A stretch of DNA of 26,504 nt from UBA1081 sp045636025 (GCA_045636025.1 JAZTWP010000057.1:1-26504); one strand, 5' to 3'; shown: positions 14,810-22,902, counted from the stretch's first letter. Numbers and translations are program-made. Notes: generated by a model from the letters alone, not told the origin.

Positions 14810-16144
14810 ATGGCATTACTCACAAAAGCTGCGAGAGGTACGGGTGACGTACTTCCCTCTGTCAGCTACAAAAACAGATTTATAGAAAGCACTATGCTTG
14901 AAATCGGCAACAACTTCGGTTTCAAAGAAATCAGAACTCCCGTTTTTGAGCACACAGAGCTTTTCAACCGCTCTGTCGGTGAAACAACAGACGTTGTGCA
15001 GAAAGAAATGTACACTTTTGAAGACAACGGCGGACGTTCAATAACTCTTAAGCCCGAAGGCACAGCAGGTGCTGTAAGAGCATTCCTTGAGCACGGACTC
15101 TTCAACGAGCCAATGCCTATGAAGCTCGCTTATGTCACACCCTGCTACCGTTACGAAAAGCCTCAGGCAGGCAGACTCCGTGAATTCCATCAGTTCGGTG
15201 TTGAATGTTTCGGTGCTGCTGCTCCTGCTGCTGATGCGGAAGTTATCGCTCTGGGCAAACACCTTTTCGACTTCTTCGGAATTGATGATTTAAGACTCGA
15301 AATCAACTCAATCGGCTGTCCCGAATGCAGAAAGAATTATCAGACAGCACTCAGAGAGTATTTCAATTCAAATATAGACGACCTTTGCGAAACATGTAAA
15401 GGCAGACTTGAAAGAAACCCCATGAGAATTCTCGACTGCAAGAGTCCCGTTTGTTCAGGCATTGCAGAGAATGCCCCCAAGATTCTTGATTACATCTGCG
15501 ACGATTGTCAGGCACATTTTGATGCAGTAAAGAACTATCTTGACGCAATGGGCATTGCGTACACAGTAAATCCCACAATCGTAAGAGGTCTTGACTACTA
15601 CACAAGAACTGTTTTTGAATTCGTTACCGGCTCAATCGGTGCTCAGAGCACAGTCTGCGGCGGCGGACGTTATGACGGTCTTGTTGAACAGCTCGGCGGT
15701 CCTCAGGTTCCCGCTTGCGGTTTTGCTGTAGGTCTTGAAAGATTTATGATGCTTCTTGAAGCAAGAGGAATTGAACTTCCTCCTGAAAATCCCATGGATC
15801 TTTACATAGCATCAATGAACGAAGAAGCAAACATCAAAGCTGCAGAACTTGCAATCAAAGTCCGTGAAGAGGGTGTTGCCTGCTTGTTTGACACAGTAGG
15901 ACGTTCACTCAAGGCTCAGATGAAGTTTGCAAACAAAATGGGTGTTCTTTACACAGCAGTTCTCGGTTCAGACGAAATCGCAAACGGTGTTGTGAATGTA
16001 AAATGTATGGCAGACGGAACAGAAGTTCCCGTTGCCCTTGAGGATTTTGCAGTTAACTTTATAAATATGTCAATCAACAAGGCAGTTGATGATTTCAATG
16101 TCGGTGATGTTGATATGTCATCAGTTTTAGGAGGATTATTATAA
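14810..16144 (+). CDS. hisS: Histidyl-tRNA synthetase
   Basis: This class II synthetase charges tRNA-His. Motif 1 lies in the GFKEIRTPVFEHTELF region (37-52). Motif 2 is YRYEKPQAGRLREFHQFGVE (113-132). The histidine-binding loops are GLDYYTRTVFE (260-270) and GGGRYDGL (284-291), and motif 3 is GFAVGLERF (304-312). An insertion domain carries four cysteine pairs (170/173, 193/196, 210/215, 230/233), which looks like a zinc site and is found in many bacterial HisRS. The C-terminal anticodon-binding domain is followed by a short tail. Its length is 444 aa. A GAGG site precedes the ATG. The stop overlaps the aspS start by 1 nt (TAATG). Confidence 0.97.
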   Translation: MALLTKAARGTGDVLPSVSYKNRFIESTMLEIGNNFGFKEIRTPVFEHTELFNRSVGETTDVVQKEMYTFEDNGGRSITLKPEGTAGAVRAFLEHGLFNEPMPMKLAYVTPCYRYEKPQAGRLREFHQFGVECFGAAAPAADAEVIALGKHLFDFFGIDDLRLEINSIGCPECRKNYQTALREYFNSNIDDLCETCKGRLERNPMRILDCKSPVCSGIAENAPKILDYICDDCQAHFDAVKNYLDAMGIAYTVNPTIVRGLDYYTRTVFEFVTGSIGAQSTVCGGGRYDGLVEQLGGPQVPACGFAVGLERFMMLLEARGIELPPENPMDLYIASMNEEANIKAAELAIKVREEGVACLFDTVGRSLKAQMKFANKMGVLYTAVLGSDEIANGVVNVKCMADGTEVPVALEDFAVNFINMSINKAVDDFNVGDVDMSSVLGGLL

Positions 16145-17928
16145 TGGATTTTTTACAGGGACTTAAAAGAACCGACTACTGCGGTGATTTAAGACTTTCA
16201 GATACAGGCAGAAAAGTTACTCTCTGCGGTTGGGTTCAGCGTCAGAGAGACCTTGGCGCTCTTATCTTCATTGATTTAAGAGACAGAACAGGTATCATTC
16301 AGCTCGCTTTTGACGAAAACACAGACAAGGCTGTTTTTGAAAAAGCATCTTCAGCAAGAAGTGAATATGTTCTTGCTGTTGTAGGTACAGTTAAGGAGAG
16401 AAGTGCTAAAAACACAGAAATTCCTACAGGCGAAATCGAAATCGAAGTTGAAGAACTCAGAATTCTTGCAAAGAGTGAAACACCTCCCTTCGAAATCATC
16501 GAAAACTGCCCCACAGCAGAAATCAACAGACTCAAATACAGATATCTTGACCTGAGAAGACCTGACCTTCAGAAAAACATTCTTCTCAGAAACAAGGTTA
16601 CAAAAATCACAAGAGACTATTTCTATGACAACGGATTCATTGAAATTGAAACTCCCATGCTTATGAAGTCAACTCCCGAAGGTGCAAGAGATTTCCTTGT
16701 TCCCTCAAGACTTCACAACGGCAGTTTCTATGCTCTTCCCCAGTCACCCCAGATTTACAAGCAGATTTCAATGGTTGCAGGTTTTGACAGATATATCCAG
16801 ATTGCAAGATGTTTCCGTGACGAAGACCTCAGAGCTGACAGACAGCCCGAATTCACACAGATTGACCTTGAAATGTCATTCGTAGACGTTGATGACGTTC
16901 TTGAAATGATTGAAAAGTACATCCACAAGGTTTTCAAGGAAGCAATCAATGTTGATATCCCCGAAAAGCTTCCCAGACTCACATACAATGAGGCTATGGA
17001 CAGATACGGCTCAGACAAGCCTGACACACGTTTTGAAATGGAACTTTTCGACCTTTCAGAAGAAGTCAAGAACAGCGAATTTGTAGTATTCAAATCAGCA
17101 CTTGAAGCAGGCGGTACAGTAAGAGCTATCAATGCAAAGAACGCTGTAAGCAAGCTCACAAGAAAAGAAATCGACAAGCTCACAGAAACAGCAAAGGGCT
17201 TCGGTGCAAAGGGTCTTGCATGGATAAGAATGACAGATGACGGTATTGCATCATCATTTGCAAAGTTTATGACAGAAGACGAAATGGCTGCAATCCTCAA
17301 TAAGGCAGGCGCTGAAAAGGGCGACGTTGTTCTTGTTGTTGCAGACAGAAAGAAGTCACTTGTTCTTTCAGTACTCGGTGCCCTCCGTTGCGAAGTTGCA
17401 AAGAAGCTTGACATCATCAAGCCCGGTTACAACTTCCTCTGGATTACTGAATTCCCCTTCTTCGATTGGGACGAAGACGCACAGCAGTACGTTGCAATGC
17501 ATCATCCGTTCACATCACCCATGGATGAATGCCTCGAATTCCTTGAAACAGACAAGGCTGCTGTTAAAGCAAAGGCATATGACCTTGTTCTCAACGGTAT
17601 CGAACTTTCATCAGGTTCAATCCGTATCACAAATCCCGAGCTTCAGGACAGAATGTTCAGCCTTCTCGGTCTTTCTCCCGAAGAAGCAAACGAAAAGTTC
17701 GGCTTCCTCCTCGGCGCATTCAAGTACGGTGCACCTCCTCACGGCGGTATGGGTATCGGTCTTGACAGACTTGTAATGCAGATGGTCGGTGCAGAATCAC
17801 TCCGTGATGTTATCGCATTCCCCAAACTCAAGGATGCAACAGAACCCATGACAGAATGTCCCTCTGTTGTAGACAAAGAACAGCTTGATGTCCTCGGCAT
17901 TGCACTTGTCGAGAAAACAGAAGAATAA
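16144..17928 (+). CDS. aspS: Aspartyl-tRNA synthetase
   Basis: This is a bacterial-type class IIb synthetase of 594 aa. It has an N-terminal OB-fold anticodon domain (about 15-110, with LCGWVQRQRDLG), the QSPQ aspartate-binding element (200-203) and motif 2 FRDEDLRADRQPEFTQIDLE (224-243). A GAD insertion follows (about 290-410), and motif 3 is GMGIGLDRLVM near the C-terminus. AGGAGG sits nine bases upstream of the ATG, inside the end of hisS. The hisS-aspS pair is common in Firmicutes. Whether it discriminates against tRNA-Asn cannot be judged from the sequence, and no gatCAB is in the window. Confidence 0.97.
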   Translation: MDFLQGLKRTDYCGDLRLSDTGRKVTLCGWVQRQRDLGALIFIDLRDRTGIIQLAFDENTDKAVFEKASSARSEYVLAVVGTVKERSAKNTEIPTGEIEIEVEELRILAKSETPPFEIIENCPTAEINRLKYRYLDLRRPDLQKNILLRNKVTKITRDYFYDNGFIEIETPMLMKSTPEGARDFLVPSRLHNGSFYALPQSPQIYKQISMVAGFDRYIQIARCFRDEDLRADRQPEFTQIDLEMSFVDVDDVLEMIEKYIHKVFKEAINVDIPEKLPRLTYNEAMDRYGSDKPDTRFEMELFDLSEEVKNSEFVVFKSALEAGGTVRAINAKNAVSKLTRKEIDKLTETAKGFGAKGLAWIRMTDDGIASSFAKFMTEDEMAAILNKAGAEKGDVVLVVADRKKSLVLSVLGALRCEVAKKLDIIKPGYNFLWITEFPFFDWDEDAQQYVAMHHPFTSPMDECLEFLETDKAAVKAKAYDLVLNGIELSSGSIRITNPELQDRMFSLLGLSPEEANEKFGFLLGAFKYGAPPHGGMGIGLDRLVMQMVGAESLRDVIAFPKLKDATEPMTECPSVVDKEQLDVLGIALVEKTEE

Positions 17929-17946
17929 TCAGACTTCTTGGTTATC

Positions 17947-17973
17947 GTAGGGGCGATGGGTCATCGCCCCTAC
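17947..17973. repeat. Solo palindrome of the GTAGGGGCGATG repeat family
   Basis: GTAGGGGCGATG (17947-17958) and CATCGCCCCTAC (17962-17973) form a perfect 12-bp stem with a 3-nt loop, 18 nt after the aspS stop. The sequence is the terminal unit of the elements at 8776 and 26412. There is no U-tract, so it is not a typical terminator, though it may protect the aspS mRNA 3' end. Confidence 0.75.
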
Positions 17974-18034
17974 TACCGACACACAGAATGATGCATTAAT
18001 ATATTACATTATATATAATGAAAGGACGATTCCT

Positions 18035-18958
18035 ATGACAACCACTAAAAAACTCCTTGCAATCATTATGTCACTTATTATGGTATTCGGAATGTTCTCA
18101 TTCTCTGTTTCCGCTGAAGACGAAATCGTTACAGACGGTTACTATGAAGAGGGCGAATACTCAATTCACTACACAGTTGTACCTGCAGAGGGTGAAGCAA
18201 AGGGCAGAATTATGTTCATTCACGGCTTCCTTTACTCAGGCACAACATGGAACGGTATGGCTGAAGTTATGAGCGCAGAAGGTTATGATTGTTATCTTCT
18301 TGACCTTCCCAACTTCGGTTACAGCACAAGAGAAAATGCTGAAACTCAGCTTGTCGAAAGAGAAGTGCTTGTTACTAACTTTATGAAGACTGTAGCTCCC
18401 ATGGATGAATGGATCGTTGCAGGTCACTCAATGGGTGGCGGTGTTGCAATGAACATCGCTTGTGATTATCCCGAAATCGAAGCTCTTCTTCTCTACTGCC
18501 CCTGCGAAATCGCAACAAACGGCAACACAATGCTCTCTTCAATGGCTTCAAACAGCTTTATGAGCAAAATAATGGACAGCATCTTCAAGATGGTTCTCAG
18601 CAATCCCCTTATCGTTAAAATGGCTGTTTATATGACAACAGGCGATATGGAATATGCAAAGAATTATGATGCTTCTCTCCTTGCAGATCCCCTTATGATT
18701 CCCGGCACAGGCGCAGGTATGCTCTTTGCAAGTGCTAACGCAAGAAACACAGACTACGAAGCTGTTGCAGCTCTCGAAATGCCAGTTCTCCTTGTATGGG
18801 CAGATGGTGACAACGTGCTTTCTGATTCAAACTGCGAAAACATCTCAAACGCTCTCGCAGGCAAAGAAACTGTTACAGTTGAAGGCAGCCACATCGTTAT
18901 TGAAACAGATCCTGACACACTTTCAACACTTACACTCGATTTTCTTGCAAAACAATAA
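18035..18958 (+). CDS. Secreted alpha/beta hydrolase
   Basis: A 307-aa protein with a clear Sec signal peptide: a KK-containing N-region, a hydrophobic core at about 7-24 and a likely cut after VSA at residue 27. There is no lipobox. The mature part is an alpha/beta hydrolase: an HGF oxyanion motif (63-65), the GHSMGG elbow with nucleophile Ser132, a probable acid Asp259 (in WADGDN) and His286 in EGSHIVIE. The helical cap lies at about 160-235. The substrate cannot be inferred (esterase or lipase-like). It stands alone between aspS and rplM, with AAAGGA ahead of the ATG. A TATAAT at 18014-18019 leaves only a short leader, and its -35 is unclear. Confidence 0.85.
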   Translation: MTTTKKLLAIIMSLIMVFGMFSFSVSAEDEIVTDGYYEEGEYSIHYTVVPAEGEAKGRIMFIHGFLYSGTTWNGMAEVMSAEGYDCYLLDLPNFGYSTRENAETQLVEREVLVTNFMKTVAPMDEWIVAGHSMGGGVAMNIACDYPEIEALLLYCPCEIATNGNTMLSSMASNSFMSKIMDSIFKMVLSNPLIVKMAVYMTTGDMEYAKNYDASLLADPLMIPGTGAGMLFASANARNTDYEAVAALEMPVLLVWADGDNVLSDSNCENISNALAGKETVTVEGSHIVIETDPDTLSTLTLDFLAKQ

Positions 18959-19042
18959 GTGAGAAAACACTTCAAAAACGCGAGAAAAACGAAGAAAAAC
19001 GGAGCATTTGAAATCTCCTTTGAAAAATCGCAAAAAAAAGTG

Positions 19043-19071
19043 TTGACAAGGAGATTCACTTGTGATATTAT
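19043..19071 (+). promoter_or_regulatory. Strong sigma-A promoter of rplM-rpsI
   Basis: Perfect TTGACA (19043-19048), a 17-bp spacer and TATTAT (19066-19071). Transcription would begin at about 19078, inside the first arm of the leader hairpin or right at its base. Confidence 0.82.
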
Positions 19072-19072
19072 A

Positions 19073-19113
19073 ATCAAGCGCACCAAGGGAAACGGTGTGC
19101 TTGATTTTTGTTT
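19073..19113 (+). terminator. rplM leader hairpin with U-tract (L13-leader-like attenuator)
   Basis: ATCAAGCGCACC (19073-19084) pairs with GGTGTGCTTGAT (19094-19105), with one G-U pair and a 9-nt loop AAGGGAAAC, and is followed by TTTTGTTT. The hairpin starts immediately after the promoter and precedes rplM. It fits the position of the ribosomal-protein L13 leader described in low-GC Gram-positives; assignment to that family is inference from position and shape. Confidence 0.72.
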
Positions 19114-19146
19114 ATAAAAAATTACAAATATACGGAGGTAAGAATT

Positions 19147-19575
19147 ATGTCAACTTATATGCCCAAAGTCGCTGAAATTAAGCGTGACTCGTATGTTCTT
19201 GACGCAGAAGGCAAAACACTCGGCGCACTCGCTGCTGAAGCTGCTGTTCTTCTCAGAGGTAAGCACAAGCCCACTTTCGCATATCATGAAGATTGCGGTG
19301 ACAACGTTATCGTTATCAATGCTGAAAAGGTTGTTCTTACAGGTAAGAAACTCGATCAGAAAATGTATTATCATCACACAGGCTACATCGGCAACATGAA
19401 AGAAGTTAAGTACTCAACTCTTATCAAAGAGAAGCCCTGCTTCGTTGTTGAAAAGGCTATCAAGGGTATGCTTCCTGCTAACACACTCGGCAGAAAAGCA
19501 TTCACAAGACTCCATGTTTACGCAGGTGCAGAGCACAAGCACGCAGCTCAGCAGCCCGTAGCAAGAGAATTCTAA
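19147..19575 (+). CDS. rplM: 50S ribosomal protein L13
   Basis: L13 is an early-assembly 50S protein. The 142-aa sequence shows LGALAAEAAVLLRGKHKP, the GDNVIVINAEKVVLTGKK strand, YYHHTGYIG, the AIKGMLPANTLGRKAF motif and an LHVYAGAEHKH tail, all canonical. The ATG at 19147 has GGAGG about nine bases upstream; the frame extends further up but only through the leader. It is followed by rpsI after 19 nt. Confidence 0.98.
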   Translation: MSTYMPKVAEIKRDSYVLDAEGKTLGALAAEAAVLLRGKHKPTFAYHEDCGDNVIVINAEKVVLTGKKLDQKMYYHHTGYIGNMKEVKYSTLIKEKPCFVVEKAIKGMLPANTLGRKAFTRLHVYAGAEHKHAAQQPVAREF

Positions 19576-19594
19576 GAAAGGGAGGCAAACTTAA

Positions 19595-19990
19595 ATGTAC
19601 GAAAGCAATTACTACTACGGTACAGGTAGAAGAAAAAGTTCAGTAGCTCGTGTTCGTGTATATCCCGGCACAGGCAAAATCACAATCAACGACAGAGATA
19701 TCAACGATTACTTCGGTCTTGAAACTCTTAAGCTCATCGTTCGTCAGCCTCTCGCTCTCACAGGCACAACAGAGAAGTTCGACATCGTTGTCAGAGTAGC
19801 AGGCGGCGGCGTTACAGGTCAGGCTGGTGCTATCCGTCACGGTCTTTCAAGAGCTCTTCTTCAGTTCGACGAAAGCCTTCGTCCCACACTCAAGAAGGCA
19901 GGTTTCCTTACAAGAGACCCCAGAATGAAGGAAAGAAAGAAATACGGTCTCAAAGGCGCACGTCGTGCTCCCCAGTTCTCAAAGAGATAA
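19595..19990 (+). CDS. rpsI: 30S ribosomal protein S9
   Basis: S9 is a 30S head protein whose C-terminal tail reaches the P-site tRNA. The 131-aa sequence starts with YYGTGRRKSSVARVRV and has GGGVTGQAGAIRHGLSRAL in the middle. It ends in the invariant SKR after KKYGLKGARRAPQF. GGGAGG lies nine bases before the ATG. It is cotranscribed with rplM and ends at a strong bidirectional terminator. Confidence 0.98.
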   Translation: MYESNYYYGTGRRKSSVARVRVYPGTGKITINDRDINDYFGLETLKLIVRQPLALTGTTEKFDIVVRVAGGGVTGQAGAIRHGLSRALLQFDESLRPTLKKAGFLTRDPRMKERKKYGLKGARRAPQFSKR

Positions 19991-20013
19991 TCTGTTATTT
20001 CAAAGAGTATTCA

Positions 20014-20052
20014 AAAACCCCGAAACCATCACGGTTTTCGGGGTTTTCTTTA
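20014..20052 (+). terminator. Bidirectional terminator after rpsI
   Basis: AAAACCCCGAAACC (20014-20027) pairs with GGTTTTCGGGGTTTT (20033-20047) with one bulge, followed by TTTTCTTT. Read on the minus strand the hairpin is followed by TTTTTG, so it can also end transcription of the membrane-protein gene at 20090. Confidence 0.85.
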
Positions 20053-20068
20053 TGCCTTGTATTTCGCT

Positions 20069-20088
20069 TTGGTGCAAACTTGGTGCAA
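20069..20088. repeat. Direct repeat of TTGGTGCAA, period 11
   Basis: TTGGTGCAA occurs at 20069-20077 and again at 20080-20088, one helical turn apart. It lies between the rpsI terminator and the stop of the AT-rich membrane-protein gene. It could be a protein-binding site or the scar of an insertion; no integrase is nearby. Confidence 0.55.
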
Positions 20089-20089
20089 G

Positions 20090-21157
20090 TTAATTTTTAA
20101 TGTATCCATCCTTGAAAAACAGCCGTATAACTCGCTTGCTAAATCTTTTGGGATTTCTACCAATTATGATAGAAAAAGCAACAAGTGCGCCCCAAGCAAG
20201 ACACATAACCGCTGCAATAATAACAAGCAATGTATATTCTTGTCTATGTAACCTATTTGTTTCATCAAAGCTTAAAAAGTAATCATCATTGTATTTAACC
20301 GCTTTTAATGAATAATAACTTTTTTCATATTTCGGAGTAACCTCGGTAGAATATATGGTTACAACTGTTTTGCCGTCGCAAAGAGTCTGTATATCCTTTG
20401 CTTTAAACTGTTCGTCGATAAAACGAATTTTAAATATTTGATTATCTGAAGAAGTTAGGATAATTTCTTCTTCGTTTTTCTCATAGGATACAAAACTGAT
20501 TGTTTGTTCTATTGTGTTATTCGGTGTGCTTGGTGCATAAGTGGAATAAACCGCAAAGATTAAAAAACCGACAGCAATAACACCTACTAAAATATAAGCA
20601 AATAAAAAGCCGCCCGCATCCTGAACATTCCCGTTAAATATGTCGTGCTTTGTTTTATATATTTTAGGAAGGCTTTTCCCGTCGTGCATGGTCCGATATT
20701 TTTTCTTAACAAGTTTAATGAAGTCATCTCCACCTATTGAGAATTCGTCAACCATTAGTCTTCTCTTGCCTACATAAAGAAATTTCTCATGCATATTTTC
20801 TTTGATTGCAGTGACTTGCTCATAAGTGAATCTTCTTTTTATGCCGAAAAAACTCTTGTGAATAAATCCGTCTTGGTCGTAAGTGATTCTGCAATTCACA
20901 AAAGCAATAATTAAGGTTGCACCGAGCGATGATAACAAGAGAAAGAGAATAGGTACCCACAATGGCTCGTCTGAAAAAGCAGTAATAATGGCAGGGATTA
21001 GGAAAATAGCAGAAGCAATAGCTCCTAATATCGCTAAAAATTTAGGCAAATAAACCTTGCCATCCTCTGCTTGTTTAGGTTGCCTTAAAAATCCAAGAAC
21101 GCCGCTTACAATAATCGGTATCAGTAAAAATGTTAATCCGCGAATTATATAACTCAT
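20090..21157 (-). CDS. Unrecognised membrane protein with PH-like central region
   Basis: I do not recognise this 355-aa protein by family. Five likely membrane helices are seen: 5-24, 39-60, 66-88, 182-206 and 308-333. Between helices 3 and 4 (about 88-155) is a soluble stretch beginning RITYDQDGFIHKSFFG and including RRFTYEQVTAI. Its strand pattern and basic character resemble bacterial PH-like domains. A second soluble beta-rich part lies at 215-305. The C-terminus is strongly basic. Base composition is more AT-rich, and codon use (TTT, ATA, AAT) differs from the flanking genes, suggesting later acquisition. The ATG has AAGGTGGTG upstream and the gene has its own promoter at 21193-21221. 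It is transcribed alone. A sensor or envelope-stress function would be a guess. Confidence 0.75.
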   Translation of the reverse strand: MSYIIRGLTFLLIPIIVSGVLGFLRQPKQAEDGKVYLPKFLAILGAIASAIFLIPAIITAFSDEPLWVPILFLLLSSLGATLIIAFVNCRITYDQDGFIHKSFFGIKRRFTYEQVTAIKENMHEKFLYVGKRRLMVDEFSIGGDDFIKLVKKKYRTMHDGKSLPKIYKTKHDIFNGNVQDAGGFLFAYILVGVIAVGFLIFAVYSTYAPSTPNNTIEQTISFVSYEKNEEEIILTSSDNQIFKIRFIDEQFKAKDIQTLCDGKTVVTIYSTEVTPKYEKSYYSLKAVKYNDDYFLSFDETNRLHRQEYTLLVIIAAVMCLAWGALVAFSIIIGRNPKRFSKRVIRLFFKDGYIKN

Positions 21158-21192
21158 TACAACACCACCTTGCAGTAGTTTGATTTTATAAA

Positions 21193-21221
21193 ATTATACC
21201 ATAAGTTATCTATAATTTCAA
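21193..21221 (-). promoter_or_regulatory. Sigma-A promoter of the unknown membrane-protein gene
   Basis: TTGAAA (21221-21216), a 17-bp spacer and TATAAT (21198-21193) lie on the minus strand, 36 nt before the start codon. Confidence 0.8.
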
Positions 21222-21239
21222 TGTTTCTGCAATCTTCTT

Positions 21240-21284
21240 GAGTCATAACGATTCTTAATAGAATCATTATGACTCTTTTTCTTT
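21240..21284 (+). terminator. Terminator-like hairpin without an upstream gene
   Basis: GAGTCATAACGATTC (21240-21254) pairs with GAATCATTATGACTC (21261-21275) with a single mismatch and a 6-nt loop, then TTTTTCTTT on the plus strand. No plus-strand gene ends before it; rpsI is 1.2 kb away with its own terminator. It may be an orphan terminator, an operator, or part of a longer regulatory array. Confidence 0.6.
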
Positions 21285-21300
21285 ATATAAGACTCTTTAT

Positions 21301-21337
21301 TAATCATCATGATTATATAAGCATTATGAGTCATTAT
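21301..21337. promoter_or_regulatory. Palindromes related to the GAGTCAT hairpin (possible operators)
   Basis: TAATCATCATGATTA (21301-21315) is a perfect 7-1-7 palindrome. ATTATGAGTCATTAT (21323-21337) is a near-palindrome that repeats the GAGTCATTAT words of the hairpin at 21240-21275, and GACTC recurs at 21291-21295. The sites lie between the divergent membrane-protein and GH30 genes. Apart from these, the hairpin at 21441 and the two promoters, I see nothing in 21158-21534. Confidence 0.45.
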
Positions 21338-21440
21338 CTTAAACATAGAGTAATTAGGGTTATGAAGATTGTTAAAAGAATAAAGAATCCTTTTGATTGT
21401 TTTTAGAGTTATTTATGGCAAGTGTAATTTAATATGCACA

Positions 21441-21471
21441 AAAACGGTATGTTTTTTTCTACATCCGTTTT
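21441..21471. other. Hairpin just upstream of the GH30 promoter
   Basis: AAAACGG (21441-21447) and ATGT (21449-21452) pair with ACAT (21461-21464) and CCGTTTT (21465-21471), with one bulged T. It could be a weak terminator shielding the GH30 promoter or a regulator site overlapping the -35 region at 21474. Confidence 0.45.
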
Positions 21472-21473
21472 TG

Positions 21474-21502
21474 TTGAATAATTCACATTTGTTGTGTATA
21501 AT
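21474..21502 (+). promoter_or_regulatory. Sigma-A promoter of the GH30-transporter operon
   Basis: TTGAAT (21474-21479), a 17-bp spacer and TATAAT (21497-21502), 32 nt before the start codon. Confidence 0.72.
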
Positions 21503-21534
21503 TTATTTTAAGAATTATATTTTGAGGTTTTGTT

Positions 21535-22896
21535 ATGGAAATCCGCATAAATTCAAACAGAATATACAGCGAATTTGAAGGTTTCGGTGCAAGCGGTGCC
21601 TGGTGGGCGCAGGAAGTGGGCGGCTGGACTCATATTGATGAAGCTTCGGGAAAAGAAGTCCGTGACAGAATCGCAGAGCTTCTTTACAGCAAAGAAAACG
21701 GCATAGGTCTTCGCACTTACAGATACAATATCGGTGCCGGCTCAGCTCATTCGGGCAATGGTGACATCGGCAACCCCTTAAGACGTACAGAAAGTTTTGA
21801 CGACGGTGACGGCAAATACGATTTCAGCCGTGATAAAGATGCCGTTTATATGATGAAAAAGTCTGCCGAGTTCGGTGCAGATGAAATCATTCTCTTTGTC
21901 AATTCTCCCGTGGAAAGACTCACAAAAAACGGTTGGTCACACCTTTGCAAACATCAGATTATGCGTGACAACCTTGCAAAGAAGAATTACAAGGCTTTTG
22001 CAACATACTGTCTTGACGTTACGGAGCATTTCATTAAAGAAGGGCTGCCTGTAAAATACCTTTCGCCCATAAATGAACCCATCTGGATATGGAACGGCGG
22101 TCAGGAAGGCTGTCACTACTCCCCTCTCTCTGCAGCAAGAGTGATGAAAGTTTTTGCAGAGAAAATGAATAAACGTCCCGCTCTTGCAGATGTTAAACTT
22201 TCAGGTGTTGAGTCAGGCGATTTACGTTGGTTCAACAAATCATACACAAGAGCATTGATGAAGCATAAAGTTGTACGTGACAGAATTGATGCCGTTGATG
22301 TACATTCTTACTGTCTGCCATTGCCCATTCCCGTGAAAGGATTTAATGACAGACTCGCCTTTGTGAAGCGTTTCCGCAAATGGCTTGACAGACATTATCC
22401 CTCTCTCCCCGTAAAAATGAGTGAATGGTGCCATATGCAGGGCGGAAGAGACAAATCAATGGCATCTGCCCTTGTTACTGCCGATACAATTTACAACGAT
22501 ATAGCACTTCTTAATGTTACGTCGTGGCAGCATTGGATTGCCGTTTCCGAAGTTGATTACTGCGACGGACTCATTTACATAAATCTTCCCGAAAAGACAT
22601 TTGAAATGACAAAAAGATATTATGTGACAGGCAATTTCTCAAAATACATTCCCTATAGGGCAAAGAGAATTGAAATTGACTACGATGACAAGGACCTGAA
22701 GCTTCTCTCTTTCACAAAAGACGGCAACACAATTATTATTGCCGTGAATGACAAAGCTGTGTCAAAGACGGTTTCAGTTCCCGCAGAAAAAGTTTTCATT
22801 GCTGTTACGGATAAAGACAACGACCTTTGTGAAAAAACAGTAAGCGGCAAAAATATTACACTTACTCCCGAAAGCGTAACAACCATCATTTTTTAA
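21535..22896 (+). CDS. Glycoside hydrolase, GH30-like, cytoplasmic
   Basis: This retaining glycosidase has a clan-A TIM barrel. The N-terminus FEGFGASGAWWAQ (14-26) and YRYNIGAGS (62-70) are typical GH30 features. The likely acid/base is Glu181 in SPINEP (177-182) and the likely nucleophile Glu297 in KMSEWC (294-299). A SWQHWIAVSEVDY strand and a small beta-sandwich (about 370-453) follow. There is no signal peptide, so it acts inside the cell on imported sugar. Its length is 453 aa. The exact substrate (glucosyl, xylosyl, fucosyl or galactosyl link) cannot be told from the sequence. It forms an operon with the transporter 6 nt downstream and has GAGG before the ATG. Confidence 0.82.
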   Translation: MEIRINSNRIYSEFEGFGASGAWWAQEVGGWTHIDEASGKEVRDRIAELLYSKENGIGLRTYRYNIGAGSAHSGNGDIGNPLRRTESFDDGDGKYDFSRDKDAVYMMKKSAEFGADEIILFVNSPVERLTKNGWSHLCKHQIMRDNLAKKNYKAFATYCLDVTEHFIKEGLPVKYLSPINEPIWIWNGGQEGCHYSPLSAARVMKVFAEKMNKRPALADVKLSGVESGDLRWFNKSYTRALMKHKVVRDRIDAVDVHSYCLPLPIPVKGFNDRLAFVKRFRKWLDRHYPSLPVKMSEWCHMQGGRDKSMASALVTADTIYNDIALLNVTSWQHWIAVSEVDYCDGLIYINLPEKTFEMTKRYYVTGNFSKYIPYRAKRIEIDYDDKDLKLLSFTKDGNTIIIAVNDKAVSKTVSVPAEKVFIAVTDKDNDLCEKTVSGKNITLTPESVTTIIF

Positions 22897-22902
22897 TCGG
22901 AT

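Noticed and set aside
16755..17420. 221-codon minus-strand frame opposite aspS
   Set aside because: It is a Ser/Leu/Ile-rich shadow of aspS with no promoter, ribosome-binding site or recognisable motif.
18959..19042. Inverted words ATCTCCTT/AAGGAGAT and AACACTT/AAGTGTT upstream of the rplM promoter
   Set aside because: They are short, interleaved and overlap an A-rich stretch; they could be chance and no terminator-like U-tract follows.
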